Shown one piece after another: positions 36,827-48,899 of a stretch of DNA of 64,000 nucleotides. How positions within the stretch are numbered: position 1 is the stretch's first letter; the number at the start of each line of letters is the position of its first letter. Both the position numbers and the translations under genes were made by a program. The stretch is from Dryococelus australis. Its lineage: Eukaryota; Arthropoda; Insecta; Phasmatodea; Phasmatidae. The DNA is taken from positions 309,755,666-309,819,665 of the forward strand of contig CM057009.1 in NCBI GenBank assembly GCA_029891345.1, written 5' to 3'. The notes below the pieces were generated by a model. That model was given only the letters and a program-made list of their open reading frames with translations. It did no database searches and was not told the origin of the DNA.

Positions 36827-37270
36827 AATAGTTATAAAATGGTGGGCTGGAGACAAGGGGACGAGCCAACCACCATCTTGTTTGACATTACTCGGAAAAA
36901 GTCCCATTTTCCCATGAAAATTTCCTGTTCCCCCCCACCCCCCTTGCTCCTGGCAACCATATTGGATCCCAACTTCTTGCTCTGTCAATAATATGATGGG
37001 GTATGCCCAAGTTGCTCCCACCTTTATTTCCTTCCTAGCTAATATGTGCCTGTTAAGCTCTGTCATCCAAAGAATGTAATAGGACTTCCTGTTCATGCAT
37101 TTCGGTGCCAGGGGTGTTCCCCAGGTACTCCTGCCAACGATTTCTTATTAGCAAAGGTGCACCCTCTCATTCCTATACTTCAAATCACCATGCTGAAGAC
37201 CCGGCCTGAAATCCCTACCATAACACCCAGTCAGGGCATTTCCTCAGTGTCATCCCAATGAAAAAAGGGC
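36827..37270 (+). repeat. Left terminal inverted repeat of the Maverick element
   Basis: The outer part 'aaaatggtg', 'acgagccaaccaccatcttg' and 'gacattactcggaaaaa' matches the reverse complement of 61,140-61,250. The inner part 'tttccttcctagct' matches the complement of 'gctaggaaggaa' at ~61,028. 'tgaagacccggcctgaa' plus 'atccct' at 37,193 matches the complement of 'ttcaggccggggcttcatc' at ~60,850. Several small insertions and deletions separate the arms. Confidence 0.8.
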
Positions 37271-37710
37271 CTTTAGATAGCCTCTTTCAGAACCATGCCA
37301 GAACACCCCACAATGAAGACCCTAACTGAAATCCCTACCACAATCCCATGCCAGGGTGTTTTCTCAGTGTCATCCTACAGAGAAAAGCACCTGAGGGGTT
37401 TCCTCCATGCTATCCTGAAGATATCCCATCTTGGCACCATGTGAGAATTCCCCTACCCACCCTACTTCCCCTACAATGATTCTCCAGACTGAATCCCTGC
37501 ATACAGGCCCCCAGCCTGCTTCGATGCCCCACCAGTAGGTTTACTCCGAGCTATCCGACATGCCTAAATCCCCACAATGAAGTCCCTGTCATGATGCCCT
37601 GCCAGGGGTCTTCTCCGAACTATCCCAATGGAAAAAATTGATTCTTCACATACTATTGCAGAGAGCACCTGGGGCGGTTTCCTCCAAGCTATCTCAGCAC
37701 CAAAGCAGAA
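37190..37710. repeat. Subterminal tandem repeats, ~120 bp units
   Basis: Units begin at about 37,193, 37,314, 37,480 and 37,578, each with 'tgaag.cc', 'ctgaa.tccct', 'ccagggtgtttt' or similar, and 'ctcagtgtcatcc' or 'ctccgagctatcc'. The first unit overlaps the inner end of the terminal inverted repeat, so the array grew from it. Confidence 0.75.
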
Positions 37711-37719
37711 TGCCACTCC

Positions 37720-38640
37720 TCACCCAACTTCATCACCCACATCACACACTGGCAGGGAGTATAAAGTCGACTAAGAACAAGTGCTAGCTACCTAGAGGAA
37801 TTGACAAAAAATATAGCCAACTGTGGATGAGGGGTAGGTAGTGAGCTCACATGACCAGTTTGCAGGCCGTGCACTATAGAAAAACACATCCTGGCCCCCG
37901 ACTCACTCATCACGACCCAACACCTCCCCATTTGTGCGCCCTCCGCCTCCTCTTGCAGTTATCCTTGTCTCTGCCACGCACCATCCATTCTATACGCCTC
38001 TGATGCACCCTATGTTTGACACAATCCCTCCCCATCCATTACTACCACCCTTTTTCTCCGAACACACCAGGGCATCGCCATGCCACCATACATGCTGGCC
38101 TGTGCCGACCATGGAGTTGCCACACGACCTGTGACAATGACTAGGGGGACTATAAGTACACATGCATTCCCAGTGCCACACTCAGGCTTACCTTTCACAT
38201 TGCAGTAACATGACATGTGGATAAACTCTAGACTCGGGACCAGCAATTCAATTTGCTGGCAACACCACTAACAATTAACTTTATTCCCATATATGTAATG
38301 CATATAAGGTAAATAAACAACTGCAGTGATGATGTCATTATGTCAGCACATTAAATAGGTGCCTTACAATGTGGAAATGAAAAGGTAACCCAGATAAATA
38401 AAGAGGATGGAATATCAAAGACATATATGACAGCAAAGATAAGGGTCTAGTTGACAGAAAGATGAAGAGTGAAAAGGGGTAGAGCAATGGTTTGAGAAGA
38501 AAATCAGTTATGATATGGGCTACAAGTTACTTCAATGTGATGTGATGCAAATATCATTTACACATTTACAATATCCCACAAGGATAAGCATTGAGTCCCC
38601 CAAGGAATAAAAACTGGCCCCAGGTCGAAGACCCTACAGA
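37720..38640. other. Element interior without a recognised gene
   Basis: C-rich then A-rich sequence with no supported frame. Confidence 0.4.
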
Positions 38641-38739
38641 GACATGAAAACCCCAGGCATTAGAATTGGTAGTGGTGGTGCACAAGTAGTAGTGGTTTGC
38701 ATGAGTGAAGGTGAAGTAGTACATACATCACAAGTACAT

Positions 38740-39480
38740 AAACTACTAGTAACACACTTTGCCAGAGAACTGTACAACTCTTGCAAGAACTACAGCATGT
38801 TACTATTCATCGGCACCATTATCAACAACAGTAGCAACACCCTTGGTAAGAAAAGTTTATAGCTCCTACATGTGCTCCAGAATGCTGTCGGAAAACAAGA
38901 AAACAAACATGCAACAGGGCACTGGTAGTATGCCTGGCGGCATAAGGTGATCTCCTGCATATTATACAGTGTAAGACCAGCCAGCACACTTTGCAAAGAA
39001 ATATATGGCTCCAGTTCGCTGTAACCAAGATTTGGGTTAGTATACCTTACAGAAAGAATTCTGCTCATGCATGTGCTCCAGTAAACTGAAAACAAAGAAC
39101 ACAAAACTGGAGTGGGGACTTAACTGATCATATGCCTGGCAGGATAAGATGGTCTCCTGCAAGTTCTACAGCATATGACCAGCCAGCATACCTGACAAGA
39201 AGAATATTACAACACTTGTATGTTCTCCAGTAAACAGTAAACACTATACCAGGGCACAAAGAATATGGCTGATGCATGTGCTCTAATATACTGAAAAACA
39301 CTCACTTTGCAGACACACACACTGGCAGCACACATGGCAGGAATATTGTACAGCTCTTGCATGAGATACAGCATACCACCAGGCAGCCAGCACACTTGCC
39401 CAGAAATATATGGCTCTTGAATTTTCTCTGGTATGCTGGAGCTGCCAGGATGAATACAGCACATAAGTGGGATCCAGCAT
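38740..39480. repeat. ~200-bp tandem array within the element
   Basis: 'tgcctggcggcataaggtga' plus 'tctcctgca' at ~38,931 recurs as 'tgcctggcaggataagatgg' at ~39,133. 'gaccagccagca.ac' occurs at ~38,972 and ~39,177, and related 'caggcagccagcacacttgc' at ~39,380. 'atgtgctccagtaaactgaa' also recurs. Confidence 0.7.
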
Positions 39481-39660
39481 GCTGCAGAATAAATCTACAT
39501 GCAAAAAATATTTGTTGTGGGAGAGGGGAAAGGAAGTGCTTCAGTTTCAACCATCCCAGGGCAAGGAACTGCCTCTACTCTGCATTCCGACCTGTTTGCC
39601 CTCCCAGAGACAGATACATATATGATGATACATGCCTGTCTCAGAGGTGTGTGTATAGAC

Positions 39661-42600
39661 TTACTCATTGTATCCATAAGAGACAATATGGATGGCATTA
39701 TCCAGAATATTATGTTTGTCATCCATCCACAAGAGAGCAAACTGGTTGCTGCATTCAGTGTACATATCGCGGTGGTGCGACATAATGCTGGTGACCAGCA
39801 GCCTCATGAGTTGGTGGATCAAAAAAACATGCTTATAATGATCCATGGCAATGGTGTTATGGTCAATTCTCTTCTAAACCTACTTGACCAACTTCACTAC
39901 TTCGTCCCTACACCTGTAAGCATATAATTTAGCCATCAGCCCAACAAACTCGAACATGTTGTGGCCACCACACTCATTCTTGAATTTTCCAATGACTAGC
40001 ATTGGCAGACAAGTAGCAGGAATGAGTGGGAGGGCAACCACTGGTATCGAATTCGGCAATCAAAGTCGGGTCTGAGGCAGGGTCCTGGTAGAAGTCAGGG
40101 CAGGTAATTTCTTTGATGTAGGAGTTGGTATCCACATACCCACAGTCCCACATCAGAGCCATACTGTGCCAGCATGACATTGTAGTAGAAGTGGTACAAT
40201 AAAGTTTTGGACAGGCAAAATACAGCTAAGCCAGCATAGATTGGTTTGTCGAACACAATGCTCTCATGATCTAATCTGATGAAAGATAGAAAGTCATTGC
40301 AGATTGTGCAACACTATAAAGCTGGATTTAAAATAATCCTATTTGCCTGTAGCTCAGTGTAGACAAGCTCCATCTAATGACATTTGTGATTGTTCTACAT
40401 CAGCTTGCCATACATAGCAGTGCTCATCAGCTTGAAGAAGTCCCATTCGAAGGAGTTTTGGGGATGCCTCTAGCATTTTGCTGTGTTAATTTCAATATAG
40501 GGCTTCAGCTATGCCTTCTGACTTAACTACAGGACACAATGGACAGCCTTCAGCCTGAACCCATAAGTTAATGTTTGCTTGAGGGTGACATAGTGAAAGA
40601 TGTAGCGTGTCTTTCCCTCAAGAATGGCCATTAGCTTGAGTTTTTTGGACCCTGGGGGATACTCATTCACTGGCAGGAATAGAAGGTCCTTGTGCTCACT
40701 GTGGAATGCTGTAGGGTTATCTAAACATACCCATATTATGTAGCTGATACGGTCATTGTATGGCATGGACATCACATCGATATTCATGCTGGTCCATTCG
40801 AAGTTGCCATATGGCAGTGACAGGGTAAATGCCCATCCATATAAGTTGTTGGCATCTACATACTGAAGGTAGGTAGATGGCTGACTAGGATCATGAATGG
40901 AATTGCCTTCCATTCATGCCTTCCTTGTTGTTTGCCACCACATGAGGCATGATGCATGGGGCCACCCCTCCATGGATACCAGCCTCAATGAACATGTAGG
41001 CATCGTAGTCGATGAGGAGGTCCAAATCCACACATGTCTTGCACAGCAGCTCATCGAAGGAGAACCTTTGGGAATTCAGATACCGGACACAGCCCAATCT
41101 ATACAAGGACAAACACAGCCCCCAGAAGTTCTTGAACATGTCACATGATATCAGAACATCTGTCTTGAAATATAGTTCTGCATACACCTCCAGCATTGCA
41201 CAATCAAACATCATCCAGACCATCTGCACATGGCAGTATTGTCCCTTGCTGATGGTGAATCCAGTGAGCCAGTTCGCCAAGGCCTCAATTCCCGGCAGCT
41301 GTGGATTGGCGAGCCTCCCCCACAAGTCGAAATAGTCTTAGGAGAACACTCTCTTGTGAGTCACCAACTCGAGCTGATGGGGCTCGAAGAACGTCGCTGT
41401 GGTCTTGAAGTTGACAGATAGTAGGTTCTTGGCGAACATTGTGAGGCTGGCCAATATACAGCTAAAGGTGCCAATGAACTGAATTGTAAATTTTTGCCAA
41501 ACTTTTGATAAATGTAATTAATTTTTTCTCTATATGAGGAATAATAAAGATCCGCAGTGTAATATTCAAGTTGTTTTATGATAAACCTGGCATTGTACGA
41601 CAAGTTGTGGAATAAGTTTGGCAGGAGCTTGGGATGACATTGTAGCTAGTTACAGTCATATGTGACATCAGAAAAGCATCAGTGAAGTGGTCATGATTAT
41701 TGACCTTCCAGTTGTCTCTGGTGAAGGGGCTGGAACATAGGTAGGAGGTGGTCACTAGTGCATAGCCAGCCCATTCACATGTGGTCAGTTGGTACATCAG
41801 CTTGGACTGGCTATATATGACCTTCAACATATAGCCAATCCTAATAACTTCCACCATGAACATCCCTGCAGTGTTCTTCCTGGTGTACACTTTTGTGTGT
41901 GTGGATACTGGGGGTCTTTGAGGCCTGTATTAAATTGTTGTCCACATTGACTTATATGCCATAGCTATATGGCAGGTGATGCTGAGGCCTATAAGTATAC
42001 AATGTCACCAGGTTTGGTTGGCAAGTCTGCACCAGCACAACATTGCTTCAATGTCAGTGTACATGACTTAAGGTACATTATCGATGTGTTGATCGTTTTG
42101 TAACTTGAGCAAGGTGTCTCACCATTCTTCTGGGGCACCAGCGTGTCTGCATGGACAGGAGCATGGGCATTACAATACCTCCTGTGATGAGCCCACATCT
42201 TAGCACCTCTGAGCCCTGTCACCCACAGCTGGTTATTGTGGTATGCTCACAGACAGTGATTGGAAAACATGATGGCATTTCCATAACCAGTTACCTGCAA
42301 GAATACCAGGTAGGAGAAATCATCTTTATAGCAGAAATGGGAGTTGCCATCTTCTGCCTACACGAGGAAGATACCAAAGTGGGTAGCCTGTTATCCCTTC
42401 AATACCCATATTGGGATGATCTTAATGTCTTCATCATGCATGTAGATGTTGATGCTGACCCCTGGGTTCTTCCTTTCAAACAGGGATATTTTATATAGAG
42501 GGGTGGCAAACTCCAGCAGTTACAGTGGATCTCTTGGTCTTGTATTTTGTATTTTAACACAGTGCTCTTAACCTTGTTGCCTTACTGTGCTTCGGCCTCC

Positions 42601-44005
42601 CAATAAGTTGGGAGAGGACCATGTCCTCTCAATACAAGAAGGCCAAGATTTATGTGACTGGTGGTTAGATCCAAAGCCTAAACTTGGAAGGTCCACACAT
42701 CTTTGCCCACTCTACCACAGAGGTTCTGAGATCCTCGCCCTCAGAAATCATACATGTGGTCTGGCTAACATTCTATCCATACCCCTAGTGTCTTTCCAGG
42801 GCACAACCAGAATAGGTTTCCACTCACTGACCGGTCTGTCAGAGAGTAGGGAACTTCAGTCAGTTAAAGTCAAAATGTACCTCGCAGGCATGGTAGCACT
42901 GGTTGACACATTCAGGATTCGTCCTCTCTACTGGTGTGCCATGATAGCCCCTTTAAAGTACTGCTGGTCCTGGATTTGTGGATTTATAATTGCAGTTTTT
43001 GCTGCAATTTGCACAAGCAGGGTGATGTAGGAGGAGGCTTGCAGTAGGTCGAGTTTATTGACATGCAGCTGGAGCCTTTCTACAGCAGTGAGGGTCCAGT
43101 CATTTCCTTTCCCCATGTACTCACATCCTCCTGACATATCTTGGTGATGGTGGCCATCACATCATCTTTTATGTCTGCTACATCAAAGAGAGGTACAATC
43201 TTCATTTTGAAGGTGTGCTGTTTCATACCTTCTTCATGTGGTTTGGGCTTACCATAAGAGCACTCTAGGAAAATGTTGAATTTCACAGTGCCATAGTCTG
43301 CTATCTCCTTATCCAGTTGGCAGAATATATTGGCATCGATATGTTCGAGCTAGCAACAAATGTCAACTGCATTGCTCGACATATTCTCAGTAATTTAGGT
43401 CCACATTATGCCCCTAAATGCACTCTATGCCTCTAAAAATCCTTATTCATAGCTAGTATCAGTGACAATAATGCCCCTTTGGTAAGGGTGGCCCTCCACA
43501 GAAATCTGGCAGGCTGAAACAAAAGGCAAGAGCTGAGGATTGGTGGATGGTCATGCTTGGAGGATGGTTGGCACAGCTATGCTGGTGCATTTTGCTGGTG
43601 GTGGGGTGGGTCTGGTATATTTAGAGCTGTGAGCATGCAGTTTATCAGCTTGTGTAAACTGCCTTCCACATTTCCTGCACTCCAGTGACTCAGCAGTGAG
43701 ATAAGTGCAAAAACTGCACTTATGCCATCTGTCATCACCAGTGTGGCTGAAACTTTTGTTGGAGAACTTCGAGCAGTTTGAAGCAGCCTGCCTGATCTGA
43801 CCTGTTCATGAGAAATGATTGTCACAAATTGATCGGTGAGGGAAAATGTCTTCCCACACCAAATACACGTGTGCTGATGTGCCTCCCTGAATGGACAGAG
43901 ATTAAAGTTGTGCTCATGGTGCAGACCATTCATGCAAATGTTATACATACATTTGCAAAATCTGCATTGCAGTGTGAGTCGCCATATCAGTGTTGGGATA
44001 GGCAA
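39661..44005 (-). pseudogene. Protein-primed family B DNA polymerase (Maverick type), decayed
   Basis: On the minus strand the coding trace starts with a Cys/His finger region (43,850-44,000: 'LQCRFCKCMYNIC', 'HTCIWCGKTFSLTDQF'). It continues with 'KAFNIF'-like and 'AIINPQIQDQQYFKGAI' N-terminal segments (42,950-43,290), an exonuclease block with 'YFKTDVLISCDMF' (~41,140-41,180), polymerase motif A 'YVDANNLYGWA' (40,829-40,862), motif B as 'FFKLMSTAMYGKLM' (~40,395-40,440) and motif C as 'YVDTNSYIKEI' (~40,110-40,143). Thumb-end segments 'GLMAKLYAYRCRD' (~39,915) and 'LLWMDDKHNILDNA' (~39,690-39,735) follow. The enzyme would copy the element's own DNA from a protein primer. Motif B has Ser for the usual Asn, and motif C has Asn for the second catalytic Asp. 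Many stops and frameshifts split the gene, so it is inactive. Confidence 0.9.
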
Positions 44006-44009
44006 ATGT

Positions 44010-45220
44010 GATTGCTGGAATGGTGCGAATGAAGACGAATATTGTGATGATGGGTGAGATGCTGTGACAAGACAAAAGTGAATGATAGAATGGAAGAATC
44101 CATCTTAGAAGTTAAAATTTACAACTACCATCTTCTCTCTACTGGGTGGGTTGGGGTGGTGGAACTTGCAAAAATCTGCTGTTGCTCGACACTGGATTAT
44201 GAAGGCCAGGAGGAATCCCCTGTGGATCAATGTGTAGACCTAAGAGCACCGCAAATATAGCAAGGTATGGTAAAACCTAGCATATAGTGTCAGCTTGCTC
44301 GAATTGGTTATCTCAACACATTCCCATCACCACTACATTCCATTATTGCTCTGGCCACAGCATATGGCAAGGCTCTTTCCTGTCTCTGGTCCAATAAGAA
44401 TAGGCAAGAGAGGAACAAGTTCTCTGACATATACATGATGACATACTCTGCAAGCAACTCTTCGAATTATATATATATTACATATAGTATATACTTGCTT
44501 TAACAGGTTATCTCAGAGTACTCCTGTTGACACCACATTCCCACTTTGCTACTTCCCCAAGTCGCCTCAGTAGATCGAGCAGCAATGCACTTGCTTACCT
44601 CAGCTGGGAGAAAAAACCAATCCTCTGGCACACACAAAAGTGACTGTGGTTAAATGAGAAGGAAGTGACTATGATAAATATATATGTGTGGAATTATAAT
44701 ATTATATCTGTAGACATTAACTATTGAGTGCAGAGGAAAACCCACCAAATATGTTTATTAGTTAAAAAGAAAAATGTAACTAAAGCCTGAAACAAACCAT
44801 ACCCACATTCCCATGAATATCCTAAACACACAATGTCACAGTATGATGTGCAATATGCTGACAGGTGTGCAACTCTTTTCTAAATGCCATAGCCTTTTAA
44901 AGAAGATGCTTCTGATTGCAAGTACCAATGTATGCACACAGGGAACACTAGCCTTTACAAGGTTGACCAGATGGGGCAAGCATGTATTTGGTTTTGCTTC
45001 AGACCAATTCTGAGTGGAGCATAGCTGCTGACCTGTATCTTGTTTGATTTTTCTCCATGTTACCTACATGACACACTGCATAATTGAGGTAGCTACAGTG
45101 AGCTGTGTAATAGGGAGGAGAACACACTAAACATTCTACCACCCTGAGGTTCACAGCAGAGTAAGCACCCTATGCCATTGATGTAAGAAACACAGTGTGT
45201 ATATGCCACACAGCCTAGAA
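44010..45220. other. Element interior, mostly repeats
   Basis: Two related ~210-bp segments ('gcttgctcgaattggttatc' near 44,293 and 'acttgctttaacaggttatc' near 44,492, each followed by 'tca', a short 'ca/gtac' stretch and '.ccacattcc') suggest an old duplication. No gene. Confidence 0.4.
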
Positions 45221-46010
45221 GTTAACTCGAAATATATTGACACATATCCCACATGACAGGGCTTTCAAAAAAGTGCTCACATTAGCATGCATATCCTATG
45301 GAGTTATTGCTACACACACCATAGAGTCGAACAAGTAGGTTGTTTACAGTAAAATAAGCATCCAGATCGAAATTATATTGACATACGTCCCACATGATAG
45401 GACATTCATAAAAGTGCTCACATTAGCATGAATATCCTATAGAGCTATTGCTACACACACCACAGAGTCGAATGAAATATAGGCCAATGGTGGTAAAGTA
45501 AGCCATGTATGTAATTAACATAGTGTGTATATTCCACAAGTAAATATGTTTATTTACTAGTCTTTTGGATGAGAGGCAGCTTTCAAAAAAGTGTTTACTT
45601 CACCATGATAATCCTATAGGGGTTAGTTCAACCACCAGCAGCAAATGTTGAGCTAGTCCATTCATGGTAACGTAAGCATTTTAAATCCATAGATTGTTGC
45701 ACAGTTATGAAACAAAGTGTGTATATTCCACAGCATTTGGATGTTATATAGTGAAACCAAATTCCAAAAGGTAGTCCTAATGAGATGGCTTTCAAATAGA
45801 GATCATCTCAATGCAAAGTTCCACTGCCACAGAGCTAGGTATAGGTCTTATACTGTACCATGAGCACTTTTAAGCCACATTGACATGTATGCTATACTAA
45901 CAGAGTGTGTATATTTCACGAAATATGGAAGTAACGTATATATATATATTTCATTGATAAGCATTGCATATGAGATGGTGTTCAAAAGGGCTTGCTTTAC
46001 CATGAAAAAC
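45220..46010. repeat. Tandem array, ~140-190 bp period
   Basis: 'aaaagtgctcacattagcat' with 'atcctat.gag.tattgct' occurs at ~45,271 and ~45,409. Further diverged units carry 'gtgtgtatattccac' at ~45,525, ~45,718 and ~45,905, and 'ggctttcaaa' at ~45,575 and ~45,788. Confidence 0.75.
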
Positions 46011-46225
46011 AAGAGAGAAAGTCACTCACCAAAACCATTGAGTAGAAGATGTGTTGGACAGTGGAGGCATCTGCAGAGTGGAAGTCAGTTTGGTGATCTG
46101 AACATCTCAGGTGCTAGTACAAGAATGTATATGGAATGGTGGAAGGTTGGCCATATATAGTAGAATCATATGACAGATGGTTGAGGTGGAACGCCACCAC
46201 AATGATGTACCAACCACATTTCCCC

Positions 46226-46229
<4 letters not shown>

Positions 46230-46275
<46 letters not shown>
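46230..46275. repeat. (CT)n microsatellite
   Basis: About 45 bp of pure ct; a second, shorter ct run lies at 46,491-46,509. Confidence 0.95.
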
Positions 46276-46278
<3 letters not shown>

Positions 46279-46839
46279 CCTCCTGTTCGTCCCTCTGTGC
46301 CACAAGTACAGGTCTACCCTCCTACCCTCCTCAGATCCAGTGGCCACAGTTTCCGGAGTATGTACATTGTTGGAGTGCCAGCCCCTTTCATCTTCGGTTA
46401 TTGCAACATACTAGTGCATATATTGATCGCCCCCCTCCACAGTTCATATTTATTACCCTGTACTGGCATGCATACCCAGCCTTGCATGACCTCTCTCTCT
46501 CTCTCTCTATAGAGAAAATAATGTTACCATACCTTGACTCTCCTCTCCACAGTTTATATAAAATACTTGCAACATATATGCAAGATACTTGCACTTACAC
46601 CTGCTCTCTTTAGAGAGAATACTTTTCCTCTAAAGGTCGTAACCATTACAGGTAACAAGAAAGTAAATTTACTTGTGTTTGACACTCCGGGCAGGTATTC
46701 AACACACTTCATATTTGTTACCATTACAGATAGTTAGAATAAAAGTACTTGTTTTTGGGTATTGTTTGCCACTACAGATGGTTAATGTTGAATAAGGAAC
46801 ACAATGGAGTACATTTGTATATATTTTTTTATTTCATGA

Positions 46840-47500
46840 GCATATTCTACAACCTCCTCACTCTCTCCTTCACAACACTGTTACATATATTTCTACATGG
46901 AAACACAACATTACATTCAGTTATGATTATTTATGTAAAAAAGAAAAAAGGCCAAAACACACATTAAATATAATTACATTAAATTTTTATATACATTTTA
47001 TTGCACAGTCATATTTTAAAACTACCTCACTCTCTCTCCCTCACAACAGTGTTACATATATTTTTACGTGAAAATACAACAGTATGTTCAGTATTGACAA
47101 CACACATGAAATACAATTACATGAAAAGATATGACAAAAACACTATGTTCAGTTATGATTATTTATTTCAATTGACAACACATTACATACAATACATTCA
47201 GTTAGGGTTCCTATAATGCAATAAAGCAAGTGTGAGTATATGCAACACCTTAGTTTCAATACTGGAAAACTTTTTATATGAAAATACAATCTAATGTTCA
47301 TTTTTGAATACGAATGCACAAATGGCAACACACTTGATATACAATTACATAAAAAAATTTGTAAAATATTTTGTTCAGTTAAGATTATTGTCAACCTGCA
47401 TCTGGTATATATTTAATTGGCAACACATTACATTCAGCTAGGTTTCCTATACTATAATGGAGCATGTGCAAGTACTTGAGCACTTTAATTTCAAACCTGA
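46840..47500. repeat. Tandem array, ~180 bp period
   Basis: 'caacactgttacatatattt' at ~46,875 recurs as 'caacagtgttacatatattt' at ~47,043. 'gttcagttatgattatttat' occurs at ~46,917 and ~47,150. 'acattcagttagg.ttcctat' occurs at ~47,195 and ~47,431. Confidence 0.7.
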
Positions 47501-47879
47501 AAATATTACAGGACAAACAATCTACACACTATTCAGTCACAATGTGTTTACACACATGTGTATATTACTTTGCTTATCCTACAGCAATGCCATGTTATAT
47601 TACACCTATTTTCCACAATGACATAGTTACTTGAAAAGTTGCCTGTGTCTACACCACAATTTCTCTCCCACAAACTACATTTTCTGTCACCTTATATTAT
47701 ATTTTTTATTTAAAAACATTACCAATGACTCTTTTCACAAACCAACTAAACTGCACGAACACTGTATATATGGGATACTCAGAAATTGCCCTTACAAACT
47801 TATAGGACTTGTAGAGGGGACTGAGTAGACTATCTTTTGAATAGGAACCTACATCCAGAAATGTACTGTTTCCATGCTA

Positions 47880-48650
47880 CAGCCATTTCAAATCAAGTGT
47901 ATCGCTCATCTCCTTCCGTTGAGGGAAATAACAATGTATCGGATGTGCCTGTGTTGGTATGCCACAGGGAAGGCAGTATATTACTTGAGATAATCACCTG
48001 AGACATGATCCATGTGTATCGCACAGCTGAAGATAATGGAAGAGTAGCTCATTAGCTGTATCAAGAGCGTTATCCACAATGTGCGACACCATTGCATGCC
48101 CTATTTGCCACAGTTATGCAAACTCTCTGAGAACAAGGTACATACACTGCCTACATAAAGGACTGTGGTGCTCCAAAGATATGCCACACTCTTGAATTGA
48201 AATAGGCTGTGCTGCATCATGATGAACAGAGCCTATCAGTGAGTACGTGAACAATTGTGTGTGCAATGAGTATTGCTCCCAGCATAGTCTGTGAGGTTCT
48301 GCATGAGCAACTACATCTTTACCACCTTCAAAATTTACAGTCTTTGGGTCCAGCAGATTTTGCACCATGCATTGACCTCTGCATATTGTTACCATATCGA
48401 GTTCTGTTCACAGATGAATATAAATTAACCAGGGACAGTGTTCTCGATTCTCGAAACAGCTATGTTTGGGCAGACAAAAACCCTAATACTGCTCATGTCC
48501 AGGGATTCCAGCACAGATTTTCTATCAATGTTTGGGCAGATATACTGGATGGTCATGTGTTAAATACCTTATTTTAAATGGTTGTAGCACAGAAATGGTA
48601 TGTTTCCAGACAGGGGGACTCTATTCAAAAGATCATCTACTGAGTCCCCT
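47880..48650 (+). pseudogene. Nested DDE-type transposase (Tc1/mariner/IS630-like), decayed
   Basis: A plus-strand frame open at 48,257-48,577 contains 'LQSLGPADFA', 'VLFTDEYKLTRDSV', 'SRNSYVWADKNPN' and 'FSINVWADILDGHVLN'. This is the central block of a DDE-3 transposase family widespread in arthropod genomes, and the Asp in FTDE is the expected first catalytic residue of this block. The upstream helix-turn-helix part (47,880-48,250) is readable only in pieces with stops, and the C-terminal catalytic Glu region is not recognised. It sits inside the Maverick element without relation to its genes, so it inserted later. Confidence 0.75.
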
Positions 48651-48899
48651 CTACAAATCCTTGGGGTTTGTAAGGAGAGTTTCCAATCAGCTTGTATACA
48701 GTTATTGCAAAGTCTATTTAGACTTGTGTGTGAGTACACATATTTCATACGTGAAAAAAATATATGCCTCTCTTAGAGATGCAAAGATAAGTAACTCACT
48801 ATTCACTGTAAAATTTAATTAAGCTTGTGGGCGAGTACACACACATTAAAATTTATGCTTCTCACAGTATCACTAATGAAGATTCCAAGAGTGAGTGGA

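Noticed and set aside
42587..43030. 147-codon plus-strand frame
   Set aside because: It is antisense to the decayed polymerase gene, whose minus-strand segments ('AIINPQIQDQQYFKGAI') are recognisable there.
46114..46512. Frames encoding Ser-Leu or Arg-Glu runs
   Set aside because: Products of the (CT)n microsatellite, read on either strand.
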